Positions 21,817 through 31,520 of a stretch of 64,000 nucleotides of DNA are shown piece after piece. Positions within the stretch are counted from its first letter, which is position 1; each line of letters opens with the position of its first letter. Origin of the DNA: Chrysemys picta bellii (taxonomy: Eukaryota; Chordata; Testudines; Emydidae); contig NC_088791.1 of assembly GCF_011386835.1 (NCBI RefSeq), positions 5,208,998-5,272,997 of the forward strand, given 5' to 3'. A model generated the notes under the pieces. The model was not told the DNA's origin and searched no databases. It saw nothing but the letters and a program-made list of their open reading frames with translations. The position numbers and the translations under genes were made by a program.

Positions 21817-22898
21817 TGTGACGTTATTGATATAATCTGGGACCATATAGATCATTGTTGCAACCAAGGTCCTGTAGTGGCACCCAAATCTTGTATAAAG
21901 GGGGTCAAATGGGGTGTCTAAGACAAGGTTATGGTTTGCTGGTTATGATTATGCTGTCTATATGTGTGTATCACTTTTGTAGTTGAAGTTATGAATATTG
22001 GCTCTATACTGTCTGTATTTCAAACTTATGCTATGCTTCTGGGTGACATCCCAGACAAACTGGTGTTAGCTCTGCCTAGCCTGCTTGATGGCCCATTAAG
22101 GACCATCAGCTATACAATGGACCCATTGAGAGAAGGCAGATACGCCTTGTAACTCAGCAAAGTATGCAGGGACTGGCCCATGTGACTCCAGACTCCATTT
22201 TGCTGTAATTTTCCACAGTAAGAACAAGGAGGTGTTCTTACACCTGGAAAAGACTATATAAGGCTGATGCCTCATCTCCATCTTGTCTTCAATCCTGCTT
22301 CATACCTCTGGAGGAACTTTGCTACAAGCTGAAGCTTTGAACAAAGGACTGAGGACCCATCCCAGCGGGGGATGTATTCCAGAGACTTGATTTGAACCTG
22401 CAGTTTATTCCATCGCTGCTGCAAGCCTGAACCAAGAACTTTGCCATTACTGTATGTAATTGATTCCATTTAACCAATTCTAACTCTCATCTCTATCTTT
22501 TTCCTTTTATGAATAAACCTTTAGATTTTAGATTCTAAAGGATTGGCAACAGCGTGATTTGTGGGTAAGATCTGATTTGTATATTGACCTGGGTCTGGGG
22601 CTTGATCCTTTGGGATCAGGAGAACCTTTTTCTTTTACTGGGGTATTGGTTTTCATAACCATTTGTCCCCATAACGAGTGGCACTGGTGGTAATACTGGG
22701 AAACTGGAGTGTCTAAGGAGATTGCTTGTGAGACTTGCGATTAGCCAGTGGGGTGAGACCGAAGTCCTCTTAGTCTGGCTGGTTTGGTTTGCCTTAGAGG
22801 TGGAAAAAACCCCAGCCTTGGGCTGTAACTGCCCTATTTGAGCAATTTGTCCTGAGTTGGCACTCTCAGTTGGGTTCCGCCAGAACCGCATTGTCACA
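21817..22898 (+). mobile_element. Solo LTR, 1,082 bp, with promoter and poly(A) signal
   Basis: Begins TGTGACGTTATT and ends GCATTGTCACA, with a perfect 5-bp duplication GACCC (21812-21816 and 22899-22903). A TATA box TATATAAGG (22255-22263) and AATAAA (22512-22517) give a normal U3-R-U5 order on the plus strand. There is no internal region. It inserted into the older LTR-like host sequence. Confidence 0.92.
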
Positions 22899-23122
22899 GA
22901 CCCTAACCCCTGTCATGTGTTAATTCCAAATAAGGGCAATTATTACTTAAATGTATGATGTATTTGCGGTTTTCAGCTTTATATACTCGGGTGATGCTTT
23001 GTATCGGGGGGCGCAGTATCCAATCTGCTACTCCCCAGTGCGTTGGTGTGTGTTCAATAAACGGGCCTCAGGCTTGAGTCTCTGATCAAATTACTGCCCG
23101 GGTGGTCATTTCCAAGACAACA

Positions 23123-26100
23123 CAAATAATCTAGATGACTTTCTGAGGACTTGGTGCTGTCTAGATAGAAGGCTAGTGCCCTGCCAAAATCCCGGGTGTG
23201 TAGAACAGCATCTTCCTCTTTGGACTGATGTGGTTCAGGAAACATAGTGGGAGATGGATAACTTGGTTGATATGAAACCTTGAGTAAAAATTGAGGATGT
23301 AGACATAGAGAAACCTTATCCTTGAAGAACACTGTAAATGGAGCGTCTGCCATTCGAGCCCCTATTTCCCCTACCCTTTGCCCAGAGATGCTAGCCACCA
23401 GGAAGGCCAGCTTCATAGATAGGTTAACAAGGGAACAGGTAGCCATTGGCTCAAGATACGTTTCATCGGGCGTCTAAGAACTAAATTCAGATACCAAACT
23501 GGGGTGGTTTCTCAACGTGAGGGAAAATGTTTCCCAAACCCTTGAGGATCCTTACAGTAGTGGGATGAGCAAACAGCAAGAATCCCTCAGTCAGGGAGTG
23601 GAATGCTGTTATAGCCACCAGGAAGACCCTGGTGGAACTGAGAGATAATCCTGTCATTTTCTATTGTAGTAGGCAGTCCTGAACAGCTGAAAGAGAAGAA
23701 TGAGCAAGTGGAAAATTTCACTGGTCACACCAAATGCTAAATCTCTTCCACTTTTCAAGGTAGGTATAACTCGTGGTATGTTTTCTGCTGTTCACAATAC
23801 CTATTGTACCTCCAAAGAACAGGAAGTCCCTATTGCCATGAACTGTTGAGGAACCAGACTTTGAGGTGAAGAATTCTTAGTTTGGAGAGAAGAGTTTGAC
23901 TGGTATCCTGAGACAGAAGATAAGGGATGGCTGGAAGGCTGATTGCCTGACAAATGACCAGGTCAATCAGGTAAGGGTACCGTGTTGGAACTGTTAAAAT
24001 GATTTTGGTATTGTCTTGTTTGATTTTGTTTATCAACCTGGGAATGAGTAGCATTGGAGGAAATGCATACAGAAGATCCCTTGGCCACAGAACGAGGAAA
24101 GCATTGCCCAGTGAGTGAGGATCTAACCCCTCTCTTGAGCAAAACTGTCTGGACTTTTTGATGGTAGTGATGGCAAAGAGGTCTACATCGGGAAATCCCC
24201 AGATCCAAAATGTTCCACTCGGTGTCCGAGAAGCCAACTCCCATTTGTAGTACTGGGGGAAGTGCCTGCTGAGATCGTCAGCCATTGTATTGTGTATGCC
24301 CGGAAGGTAAGCTGCAGAACTTGGGATGCCATTAGCTATGTACCAGTTCCACAGCTTTACTGCTTCGGCACAAAGAGAAGGGGATCTTGCCCATCCTTGC
24401 CCGTGGATATAGAACATACAGGCGATGTTCTCTGTCATGATTTTTATAGATCTGCTGCTGATTACCGGCAGTAAGTGGATATAGGGATTCCTGACTGCCC
24501 TCAGCTCCAGGAGGTTGATATGCAACCGTGTCTCCTGAGCAGACCATTTGCCCTGAGTAGTGTGGGTCCCCTAAGTGCACTCCTTAACCCATCAAAGATG
24601 CATCTGTCCTTATAGTAATGGAAGGAGGTGGTTCGACTAATGGGATACCCGTACAAAGGTTTTTAGGGTCTTTCCGCCAACTGACAGAATCTCCTACCAG
24701 ATGGCTAACACTAGTTTGTTCAGACTGAGTATAAATAGTCCCAAGCCAGCCCTGCAAACATCAGAGATGTAGCCTGGCGTGCTGCATTACAAATGTACAC
24801 GCTGCCATGTGTCTGAGTAGCAAAAGGCAATTTGTGGTTAATATCTGTGAGCTGATCTGTATCATTGAGATGAGGTTTTTTAATGTCATGAATCTGTCTA
24901 TAGGAAGGTAAGATCTGGTTGATACTGTTTCTACAGAAGTTCCTATGATCTTTATCCTTTGCACAGGGCTCAGAGTGGATTTTCTGAAGTTGAGGTGTAG
25001 ATCCAACCTCAGGAAGAGGGACATTAGTGTCTTTGTTTCACGGAGAACTTCATTTAAAGATTTACCCTTCAGAAGCCACTTGAGATATGGAAATACAGTT
25101 ATTCCCTGAGGAGGAAGATATGCTGCCACCACTGCTGGTACTTTTGAGAATACCATCTGGGCAGAGGAAAGGATGAAAGGACGTACCCAATACTGAAAGT
25201 GATCCAGGCATAGTGAAAACGGAAGAAAGCTCTTGTGGGATGAGTGAATTGTGTCATGAAAATAGGCGCCCTGAAGGGTGACGTCTGAAAACCAATCCCC
25301 TGGTTCCAATGCTAGAATTGTGGCTGTGAGAATCATCATCCTGGTTTTTCTTTTTTGTGATTTCACAAAGTAGCTTACAAGTCTTATATCTGAAATTGGT
25401 TTCCTCCTCCTCCTCCCCCCCCCATTCTTTTTTAGGGCAGGAAATCATTGGAGTAAAACCCATTTCCTCTGAGTTGGTCTGGAACTGATCATATGACCCC
25501 ATACACAGAAGGGAGTTGATCTCTTGTTTCAGCAGATGTTTGTGGCCCCTGAAGGTTGACGGGAAAGGAGGTGGGGGGTGGAGGGATGTAAAATGGGTGG
25601 AGTACCCTGATCTTATAACTTCCAACACCCATTTATCTGATGTAATCTGCTCCATGGGTATTGAAAATGAGAGTGGAAGTCTCTGCAGGGATGGAGGAGA
25701 GTAGGATGGTGTAGATGCAGCTCTGTTATGATGTGGGGTAGTTACGAGTTGTCAAGCCTGTCAAAAAACTGTCATATAGAAGACATCCAAGGCTGAGTAG
25801 CAGAAGTAGAAGAAGTGGATGCTCTCTTCCTCTGAGCCTTGATTTCTTTCTGGTGGTTCGAAGGGTCTCTGGAAACCTGAAACTAGAGGCGGGGAGACCT
25901 CTGTGCTGTTTGAGATCTGCTAAACTTTTACTTGTTTGGAATTCTTTAAGGTTTGCAAAGATTCATCCATGGATGCAGCAAACAGTTTGAGACCATCAAA
26001 GGGGAGGTCCTCAAACACGTTTCGGACCTCCCTTGGAAACTCAGACAACTGGAGCCATGCAGATCTACACATGACTACTTCTGTAAAGGTGGTATAAGCC

Positions 26101-26640
26101 ACAATGTGAGCTATCCAAAGAGGCCTGCAGGAACGTTTTAGCTAGCAGCTGGCCCTCATTAATAATGGTCTGAAATTGTTCACACTGTTCTGTTGGCAGA
26201 TGCTCAATAAAGGTGGTACATTTGGCTTAATTTGGGTGGGGCTGTACTTTGCCATGAGAGCCTGATAGTTTGAAGTCCTAACATGTCCTGAAGTGTCACA
26301 GATGGGGAAGTCTAACGGCTGAATACATCCAGACACTTCAAGCCCCTATCTTATGGAGGTGCCTTCCTGTGGTGGTGTCTGCCCCATGCATTCACCACCT
26401 CCACAACCAGAGCGTTGGGTGCAGGATGAGTAAACAAAAATTCAGACTCCTTAGCTGGGACATAGTGTTTTTTAGTGGCTCTTTTGCATGTGGTGGTATT
26501 GTTACCGGGGTCTGCCAGATGGTTTTGGCAAGGTCCAGCAAGGCCTCATTGATAGGTAATGGAACTTGGGCGGGGGGAGGGGAGATTGGAATTATTAATA
26601 ATAGTAGAAAGTATTAATACAGGAGACCACCAGCCGCTAA
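23123..26640 (-). mobile_element. Decayed DIRS-type retroelement (gag, RT-RNase H, tyrosine recombinase)
   Basis: The minus strand shows, in order, a gag-like piece (25920-26102: VFEDLPFDGLKLFAASMD), reverse transcriptase (about 25366-24761: EPGDWFSDVTLQGAYFH, HFQYWVRPFILSSAQMVFSK), RNase H (24525-23830: MHINLLELRAV, DNTA-like ENIACMFYI, MADDLSRHFP) and tyrosine-recombinase sequence (23446-23150: SMKLAFLVASISGQRVGEIGA). DIRS elements integrate with a recombinase, not an integrase. The RT active-site YLDD has been replaced by YLKW, and many stops interrupt every frame, so it is inactive. The left end is cut by the LTR-like sequence at 23122. Confidence 0.85.
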
Positions 26641-27217
26641 TTTAACCATATACCCCTTTATTTAGTCCAAAGGCCAAATGGTATTTTATACAATTGCTCT
26701 AAATACGCATGACAGCCTGAAACTAAGCAGTCATTACACCCAATACAGTAACTCAGTATTCATAAGCATGTGTTCAGTATACTTACAAATAGGCCAGACC
26801 TGGGGATGGCTTTCTCATTCTGGCATGCCCCAGCGTGATCAGATAGAGTCTCACAAAGAACCTTCCAATTCATAACTGTTTTTATACCACTAACAAACAA
26901 CGTAATTGTCGTTGCCAATTACTGACTTTGGCTTCAAACCAATTTGAGACAATTCACCCTTATTTCCAGTCTTAATCCAGATACATTTTATAACCTCCTT
27001 TTCTCCCAAGGTCTTTCCACCCCTCTTCCTTGCCGATCAACAGATTTTCCATTCCACCTGGGCTCACAATGCCCTAATTGTTAGATAACACTAGTATGTG
27101 TGGTGGGAAAGTTTGTGTTGCCTCTTTTTAAGACAGTTTCTTTTTGTCTTATTTGAAACCGTTTACAGCCACCCCCTATCAGTCAGAGGCCTTATTTTTA
27201 GAAACATCCCCTTATCT
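26641..27217. other. No gene recognised, probably old repeat
   Basis: AT-rich intergenic sequence between the DIRS remnant and the next MITE, with short open frames only. No motif or family was recognised. Confidence 0.4.
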
Positions 27218-27434
27218 CAGTGGCTCTCAACCTTTACAGATGACTGTACCCCTTTCAGGAGACTGATTTGTCTTGCATACCCTAAGTTTCACTTCACTTA
27301 AAAACTACTTGCTTACAAAATCAGGCATAAAAATACTAAAGCATCTCAACAGACTATTCCTGGCAAATTGCTGACTTTCTCGTTTTTACCATAGAATTAT
27401 CAAATAAATCAATTGGAATATAAATATTGTACTT
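27218..27434 (+). mobile_element. Truncated hAT-type MITE
   Basis: Starts near CAGTGGCTCTCAACCTTTAC, the terminal repeat of a common hAT-derived MITE family (CAGTGGTTCTCAACC), and continues through GTACCCCTTTCAGGAG. The right half is missing and the LTR starting at 27435 follows directly. Confidence 0.65.
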
Positions 27435-28240
27435 TGTAGCGAGGCGGTGGGATACCCCACAGCCCCGCTGACGGCCGAACCTCCAACGTGGGCAGAGCCA
27501 CCGGGTCCGGCGCCCGCCCCTCCGAGGTCACGGCCCCGACCCGGAGGTATAAAAGCTCGCCTGCAGAGCTAAGTGGAGCCCAGGCCGGCGGAGAGAGCAG
27601 ACGTCCATGGCCGAGCTCCCGCTTGGGAAACAGCCGCAGGCCGCGACCGGCCTGCTGACGCACCGGGGCAGTCGAGCCTACCTCTCGCCCGGTACCCCGA
27701 GGAGGACTGGCCAAGCCTGCCCCGTGCCAGCTACCCCGAGGAGGAGCCGAGCCTGCCCTTCGCTACCAACCCCGAGGAGCCCATGCTGGTGGAGAGCACC
27801 GACGACACTAAGACGGCCCAGGTACCATACGAGGGGGAGTGTGGAAGTAGCCCGGGGGCAGCCGACCCCAGTCTGGCTGCTGCACTGCCAGAGCCGATGT
27901 CAGTGTGTTGCACCAGGATCCCCACTGACAGCAGCAAGTTTCCGTCACTGCTAGGGCCCCGGGCTGGGACGCCGTGGAGTGGGCGGGTCTGCGTCCCCCC
28001 AGCCACCCACTCCTTGAGTGGCAGACTCCCCCTGTTTCCCCTGGCCTAGAGAGGCTGGGGGCTGCTACAAACCCTGACCCAGCCCTTGCTTAAGGCCTGG
28101 GTTACTGACTGACTATTTGCTTGCTGCCCCGCCCTGACCTAGGGCCTGGGCTGCTACAAACTGACCCAGCCCCTGCTTAAGGGCCTGGGCCTCTGACTGA
28201 CTATTTGCTGGCTGCCCCACCCTGACCTAGGGCCCGACTA
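27435..28240 (+). mobile_element. GC-rich LTR, same family as 53.3-54.2 kb
   Basis: Begins TGTAGCGAGGCGGTG, carries a TATA-like GGTATAAAAG (27546-27555), and shares long stretches with the reverse-oriented LTR at 53331-54171, such as GGGGGCAGCCGACCCCAGTC. Near the right end a segment of about 90 bp containing GACTGACTATTTGCT occurs twice. Open frames of 115-158 codons overlap here in several frames and are composition artefacts. The right boundary is uncertain. Confidence 0.65.
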
Positions 28241-28278
28241 TTATTTCCTCACTTCAGAGGGTTTCATTTTTATGTGGG
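28236..28278 (+). repeat. 43-bp direct repeat, left copy
   Basis: GACTATTATTTCCTCACTTC and the following 23 bases recur at 30005-30047 with a single mismatch. The pair brackets about 1.7 kb of LTR-derived and unassigned sequence. Confidence 0.85.
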
Positions 28279-28794
28279 CAGATAGCTGGAACTATAGGAG
28301 AAGTTGACCTTTACTAGAAGCAATTTCTTCATATAGGCGGTTATTATGTTTTATAAACAAGTGGTTATCATGTTCTTACAGACAGGCAGTTATCATGTAT
28401 TTCATAAACAAGCGGTTATTCTGTTGCTAAGGCCTACTGCATTGCTTCCTTCCCCTCCCTCCTCTGGTGAAAGTCCATGACCGTATTTGGCAGGGAATTG
28501 TACAGCATGAGGCCGGGCTGCCCACTGCCCTGTGCAGGTACCTTGAAGTGAATGAGGGAGAGCTCCTCTGTGCTATGGGCCCCATCCTCTGCACACAAGC
28601 ACAGCCCCTGTGCTCAGGGCAGTGCAGGCTGTTCCCACCCGGGTGACACGAACACCCCAAGGTGGTGAGGAAGGGCTGGCCGGAGGCTGGGACACGGCCA
28701 ACCTGGTCACTGCACGGGGCTGTGGAGTTGATTGGGAGCGTAACAGGGAGCGCACTGCGGTGTGGTAATGGTGAGTGACCCTGTCTGTGTGCGG
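28279..28794. other. No gene recognised
   Basis: Contains several near-repeats of GCGGTTATTATG/GTTATCATGTT (about 28335-28420), then moderately GC-rich sequence with short frames on both strands. No family was recognised. Confidence 0.4.
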
Positions 28795-29272
28795 GGAAAC
28801 CCCCTTGGATCTAAAAACAAGGGGAAAAAATCAATCAGGTATTAAGAAAAAGGCTTTTAATTAAAGAAAAGAAAGGTAAAAGAAAACCCTCTGGGAGAGA
28901 TTAGCATACCAGCTACTCTCACAGACAACAGATTCCAGACTCAGAGAATGTTCCCCTGGGCAAAAACTTACACAAAAAATACCCAAATACCCAATTTGAC
29001 TAAGGGGGTTGGATCTGGATCCACCAGGAGTTGGTGGGAGAAAGGAGGGGGGATGGTTAATTTCTCCTTGTTTTAAGATCCAAGGGATTTGGATCTCTAT
29101 TCACAAGGGAATTGGTGAAGAGTCTCCCAAGGCTACCCAGGGAAGGGAATTAGCACATTGGGAGTGGTGGCAGCGGACCAGATCTAAGTTGGTAGTTAAG
29201 CTTAGAAGTTTTCATGCAGGCCCCCAAATCTGTACCCTAAAGTTCAGAGTGGGGAAGGAGCCTTGACAACAC
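28795..29272 (-). mobile_element. LTR fragment (TGTCAAGGCTCC family)
   Basis: On the minus strand it begins TGTCAAGGCTCCTTCCCCAC and carries repeated CTTGGATCTTAAAACAAGG-type words, a turtle endogenous-retrovirus LTR family as I recall it. It is truncated on its 3' side. A piece that I assign to the other end of the same family lies at about 54516-54720. Confidence 0.55.
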
Positions 29273-29325
29273 ACATTTCTTTAACCAAACTTAAGGTAAC
29301 TTTAATTTTATATTTATTCTACAAT

Positions 29326-29957
29326 GTCCCCACAGCACAGTGAACCAGGCAGGGCCCCACAGAGATAGAACCCGATCGTGTAATTAAAGAGTGTACCACT
29401 GTGGGGAAAAAGAACTAGGTGGCCTTCTTTATGACAGCCGAAGTAACACCGAAGGCCCAAATTCAGGCCCTCTGACAGAAGCTGACTATACAGACGGCCT
29501 TTACATAGAACAGTACAGGCCAGGGCCTGAACAAAACTAAGCCAAACATATATCATCTTTGGGCGTCCTGTAACAAACCCCCATGCCCTTAACCATAGAA
29601 TCTCAGAAAAAACAGTATGTACCCTGACGAGAACAACACGCCAACTAGTGCCAAGTACCACCCATGTCAGAAACCACCAAGAAACCCCCCCACACACCCA
29701 ATAGGCACCCAATTCTCGTAAATAATGACGGAGCTACTGGGAAAAAGGGACAGACCCCTACTCTTATTTTCGCATAAATGACGTATTATTTGTACTATGC
29801 TTGCGGTTTGACGGAATAAAGGCAGCCTGCGTGCTGTGCTAGGGGTGGTAGTTTTCGGACTGCTACCCCAACGCGTTGGTATGTATTGCAATAAACTGGC
29901 CTCAGGCTTGAGTCTGTGAACTAAAATCAATGCGTGGGTGACTTTTTCCACAACACC
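29326..29957 (+). mobile_element. ERV-type LTR with poly(A) signal
   Basis: The right end reads CAATAAACTGGCCTCAGGCT then TTTTTCCACAACA, matching the U5 side of the split LTR ending at 23122. AATAAA lies at about 29890. No coding region and no clear target duplication were found, so the left end is approximate. Confidence 0.6.
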
Positions 29958-30004
29958 ACCATGTGGCAGTGCAAAGGGCAGAGCTGAGGCTGCACAGGGA
30001 ACCT

Positions 30005-30047
30005 GACTATTATTTCCTCACTTCAGAGGGTTTGATTTTTATGTGGG
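30005..30047 (+). repeat. 43-bp direct repeat, right copy
   Basis: Partner of 28236-28278 with one mismatch. Beyond it, 30048-30405 is intergenic sequence with a short (CA)n run (about 30337-30352) and no recognisable gene. Confidence 0.85.
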
Positions 30048-30413
30048 GGAGACATTTTCAAAAGCACTGAAGTGATTGAGGGTCATGGATCATGCTGGCA
30101 GCCAATGGGGCCTGGGCGTCTAAATCAGGGGGGCACTTTTGAAGATTGCCCCCTGCACGGATAAAGCTGGGGAGGGTTCGGGGAGGAGGAGGAGACCTGG
30201 GGGAGCAGGTACAAAGTGCTCACATTTTGCTAATCGCCCTGCCGCAGTCATTTCCCTCTGCTCCTCACTGCTAAGTGCCCCGTGCCGGGGGAGGGGACAG
30301 GCTGCCAACTGTGCCGCACAGTCCCCGTGTGTAGCACACACACACACACACCTTGTAACTAGTCCCATGTCACCCACGGAGCTGCAGATGGCAATTCAGG
30401 CAGAGTGGAAGCT

Positions 30414-31232
30414 AGGGTTACCATATCTATTAAATAAAAAAAGAGGACCCCCCACGGGCCCTGGCCCCGCCCATTTCCCCAGCCCCCAGCCCCGCCCCAA
30501 CTCCGCCCCTTCCCCACCCTAACTCCGCCCCCTCCTCCCTCCCGCTCCCAGCCACGGGGAAAGGGCTGCCCCAGCGCTACCAGCTTCACGGTTTGCCGGG
30601 CAGCCCCCAGACCCTGCGCCCCCGGCCGGCGCTTCCCCAGCGCAGCTGGAGCCCGGGAGGGGAAGCACCCAGCCGGGGGCGCAGGGTCTGGCGGCTGCCC
30701 GGCAAACCGTGAAGCCGGTAGCGCTTGGGCTTCGGGCAGCCCCCATGCCTCCGGACCCTGTGCCCCCAGCCGGGCACTTCCCCTCCCGGGCTCCGGTGGC
30801 GCAGGGTCCGGAGGTATGGGGGCTGCCCAAAGCCCGTAGCGCTCGGCTCTTAAACAGAGCCGAAGAGTCGAGGAGGAGCAGAGCCGCCGCGGCCGGAGGC
30901 TCTGCTCCTCCCCTGACTCTTCGGCTCTGTTTAAGAGCCGAGCTGCCCCAGCGCTACCGGCTTTGGGCAGCCCCCGTGCCTCCGGACCCTGCGCCGCCGG
31001 AGCTCGGGAGGGGAAGTGCCCGGCCGGCGGCTGGGGTCCGGAGGCAAGGGGGCTGCCTGAAGCCCATAGCGCTCGGGCAGCCCGGCTCTTAAACAGAGCC
31101 GAAGAGTCAGGGGAGGAGCAGAGCCGCCATTTTCCCAGACATGTTCGGCTTTTTGGCAATTCCCCCCGGACGGGGGTTTGAGTGCCGAAAAGCCGGACAT
31201 GTCCGGGAAAAAGAGGACGTATGGTAACCCTA
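30414..31232. mobile_element. hAT-type MITE, 819 bp, next to the IFIT promoter
   Basis: Bounded by terminal inverted repeats AGGGTTACCATA and TATGGTAACCCT and flanked by an exact 8-bp duplication TGGAAGCT (30406-30413 and 31233-31240), the target size of hAT transposons. The interior is GC-rich and folds on itself: GCTCTTAAACAGAGCCGAAG occurs in both orientations between 30845 and 31105. It has no transposase; long open frames over it are composition artefacts. It ends 27 bp before the interferon-response element at 31268. Confidence 0.92.
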
Positions 31233-31267
31233 TGGAAGCTGAAGATGACAAGTGGAACTGAAAGTTA

Positions 31268-31281
31268 AGTTTCAGTTTCCT
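31268..31281 (+). promoter_or_regulatory. ISRE of the IFIT gene
   Basis: AGTTTCAGTTTCCT is a perfect fit to the interferon-stimulated response element AGTTTCNNTTTCNY, bound by ISGF3/IRF factors. It lies about 93 bp upstream of the TATA box. A weaker inverted GAACTGAAAGTT sits just upstream, so the site may be a paired ISRE as in other IFIT promoters. Confidence 0.88.
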
Positions 31282-31360
31282 TTTCTCCAGCTGACTCTCC
31301 CTTTCTGTTGAAATTCATCTGACGGACAAGTGAGATCACCAGCTAGCAGCCTAGCCTGCA

Positions 31361-31367
31361 TATAAAG
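31361..31367 (+). promoter_or_regulatory. TATA box of the IFIT gene
   Basis: GCATATAAAGG provides a TATA box that places transcription start near 31390. This leaves about 130 nt of 5' UTR in exon 1 before the ATG at 31521. Confidence 0.75.
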
Positions 31368-31520
31368 GTGAGCATCGTCTTAGCAGACACAGCCCATTCT
31401 GGCCCCAGACAGAACTCGGGTCTCTCCCAGAACCGGGCACTTCTCCAGCTCGGGAAGAAACCCAGTGCAGTGACAGGAGCCGTCACCTCCCTGGCTGGGC
31501 TGGGGACTCAGCGGATCGCA

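Larger units (their letters stand above)
16363..23122 (+). mobile_element. Old LTR-like sequence split by two insertions
   Basis: The pieces 16363-16464, 21452-21811 and 22904-23122 rejoin when the Harbinger element and the solo LTR are removed. The right end (CAATAAACGGGCCTCAGGCT to CCAAGACAACA) closely resembles the right end of the LTR at 29.3 kb (CAATAAACTGGCCTCAGGCT to CCACAACA), so the host sequence is probably a related LTR. The left end TGTGGAGG is a guess because no target duplication was found. Confidence 0.45.

Noticed and set aside
27573..28049. 158-codon ORF in the LTR at 27.4 kb
   Set aside because: Overlaps other frames of similar length; the LTR is non-coding and the second copy at 53-54 kb does not conserve one frame.
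30359..31159. 266-codon Ala/Pro-rich minus-strand ORF near the IFIT promoter
   Set aside because: It lies within the self-complementary GC-rich MITE, and equally long frames occur on the other strand.
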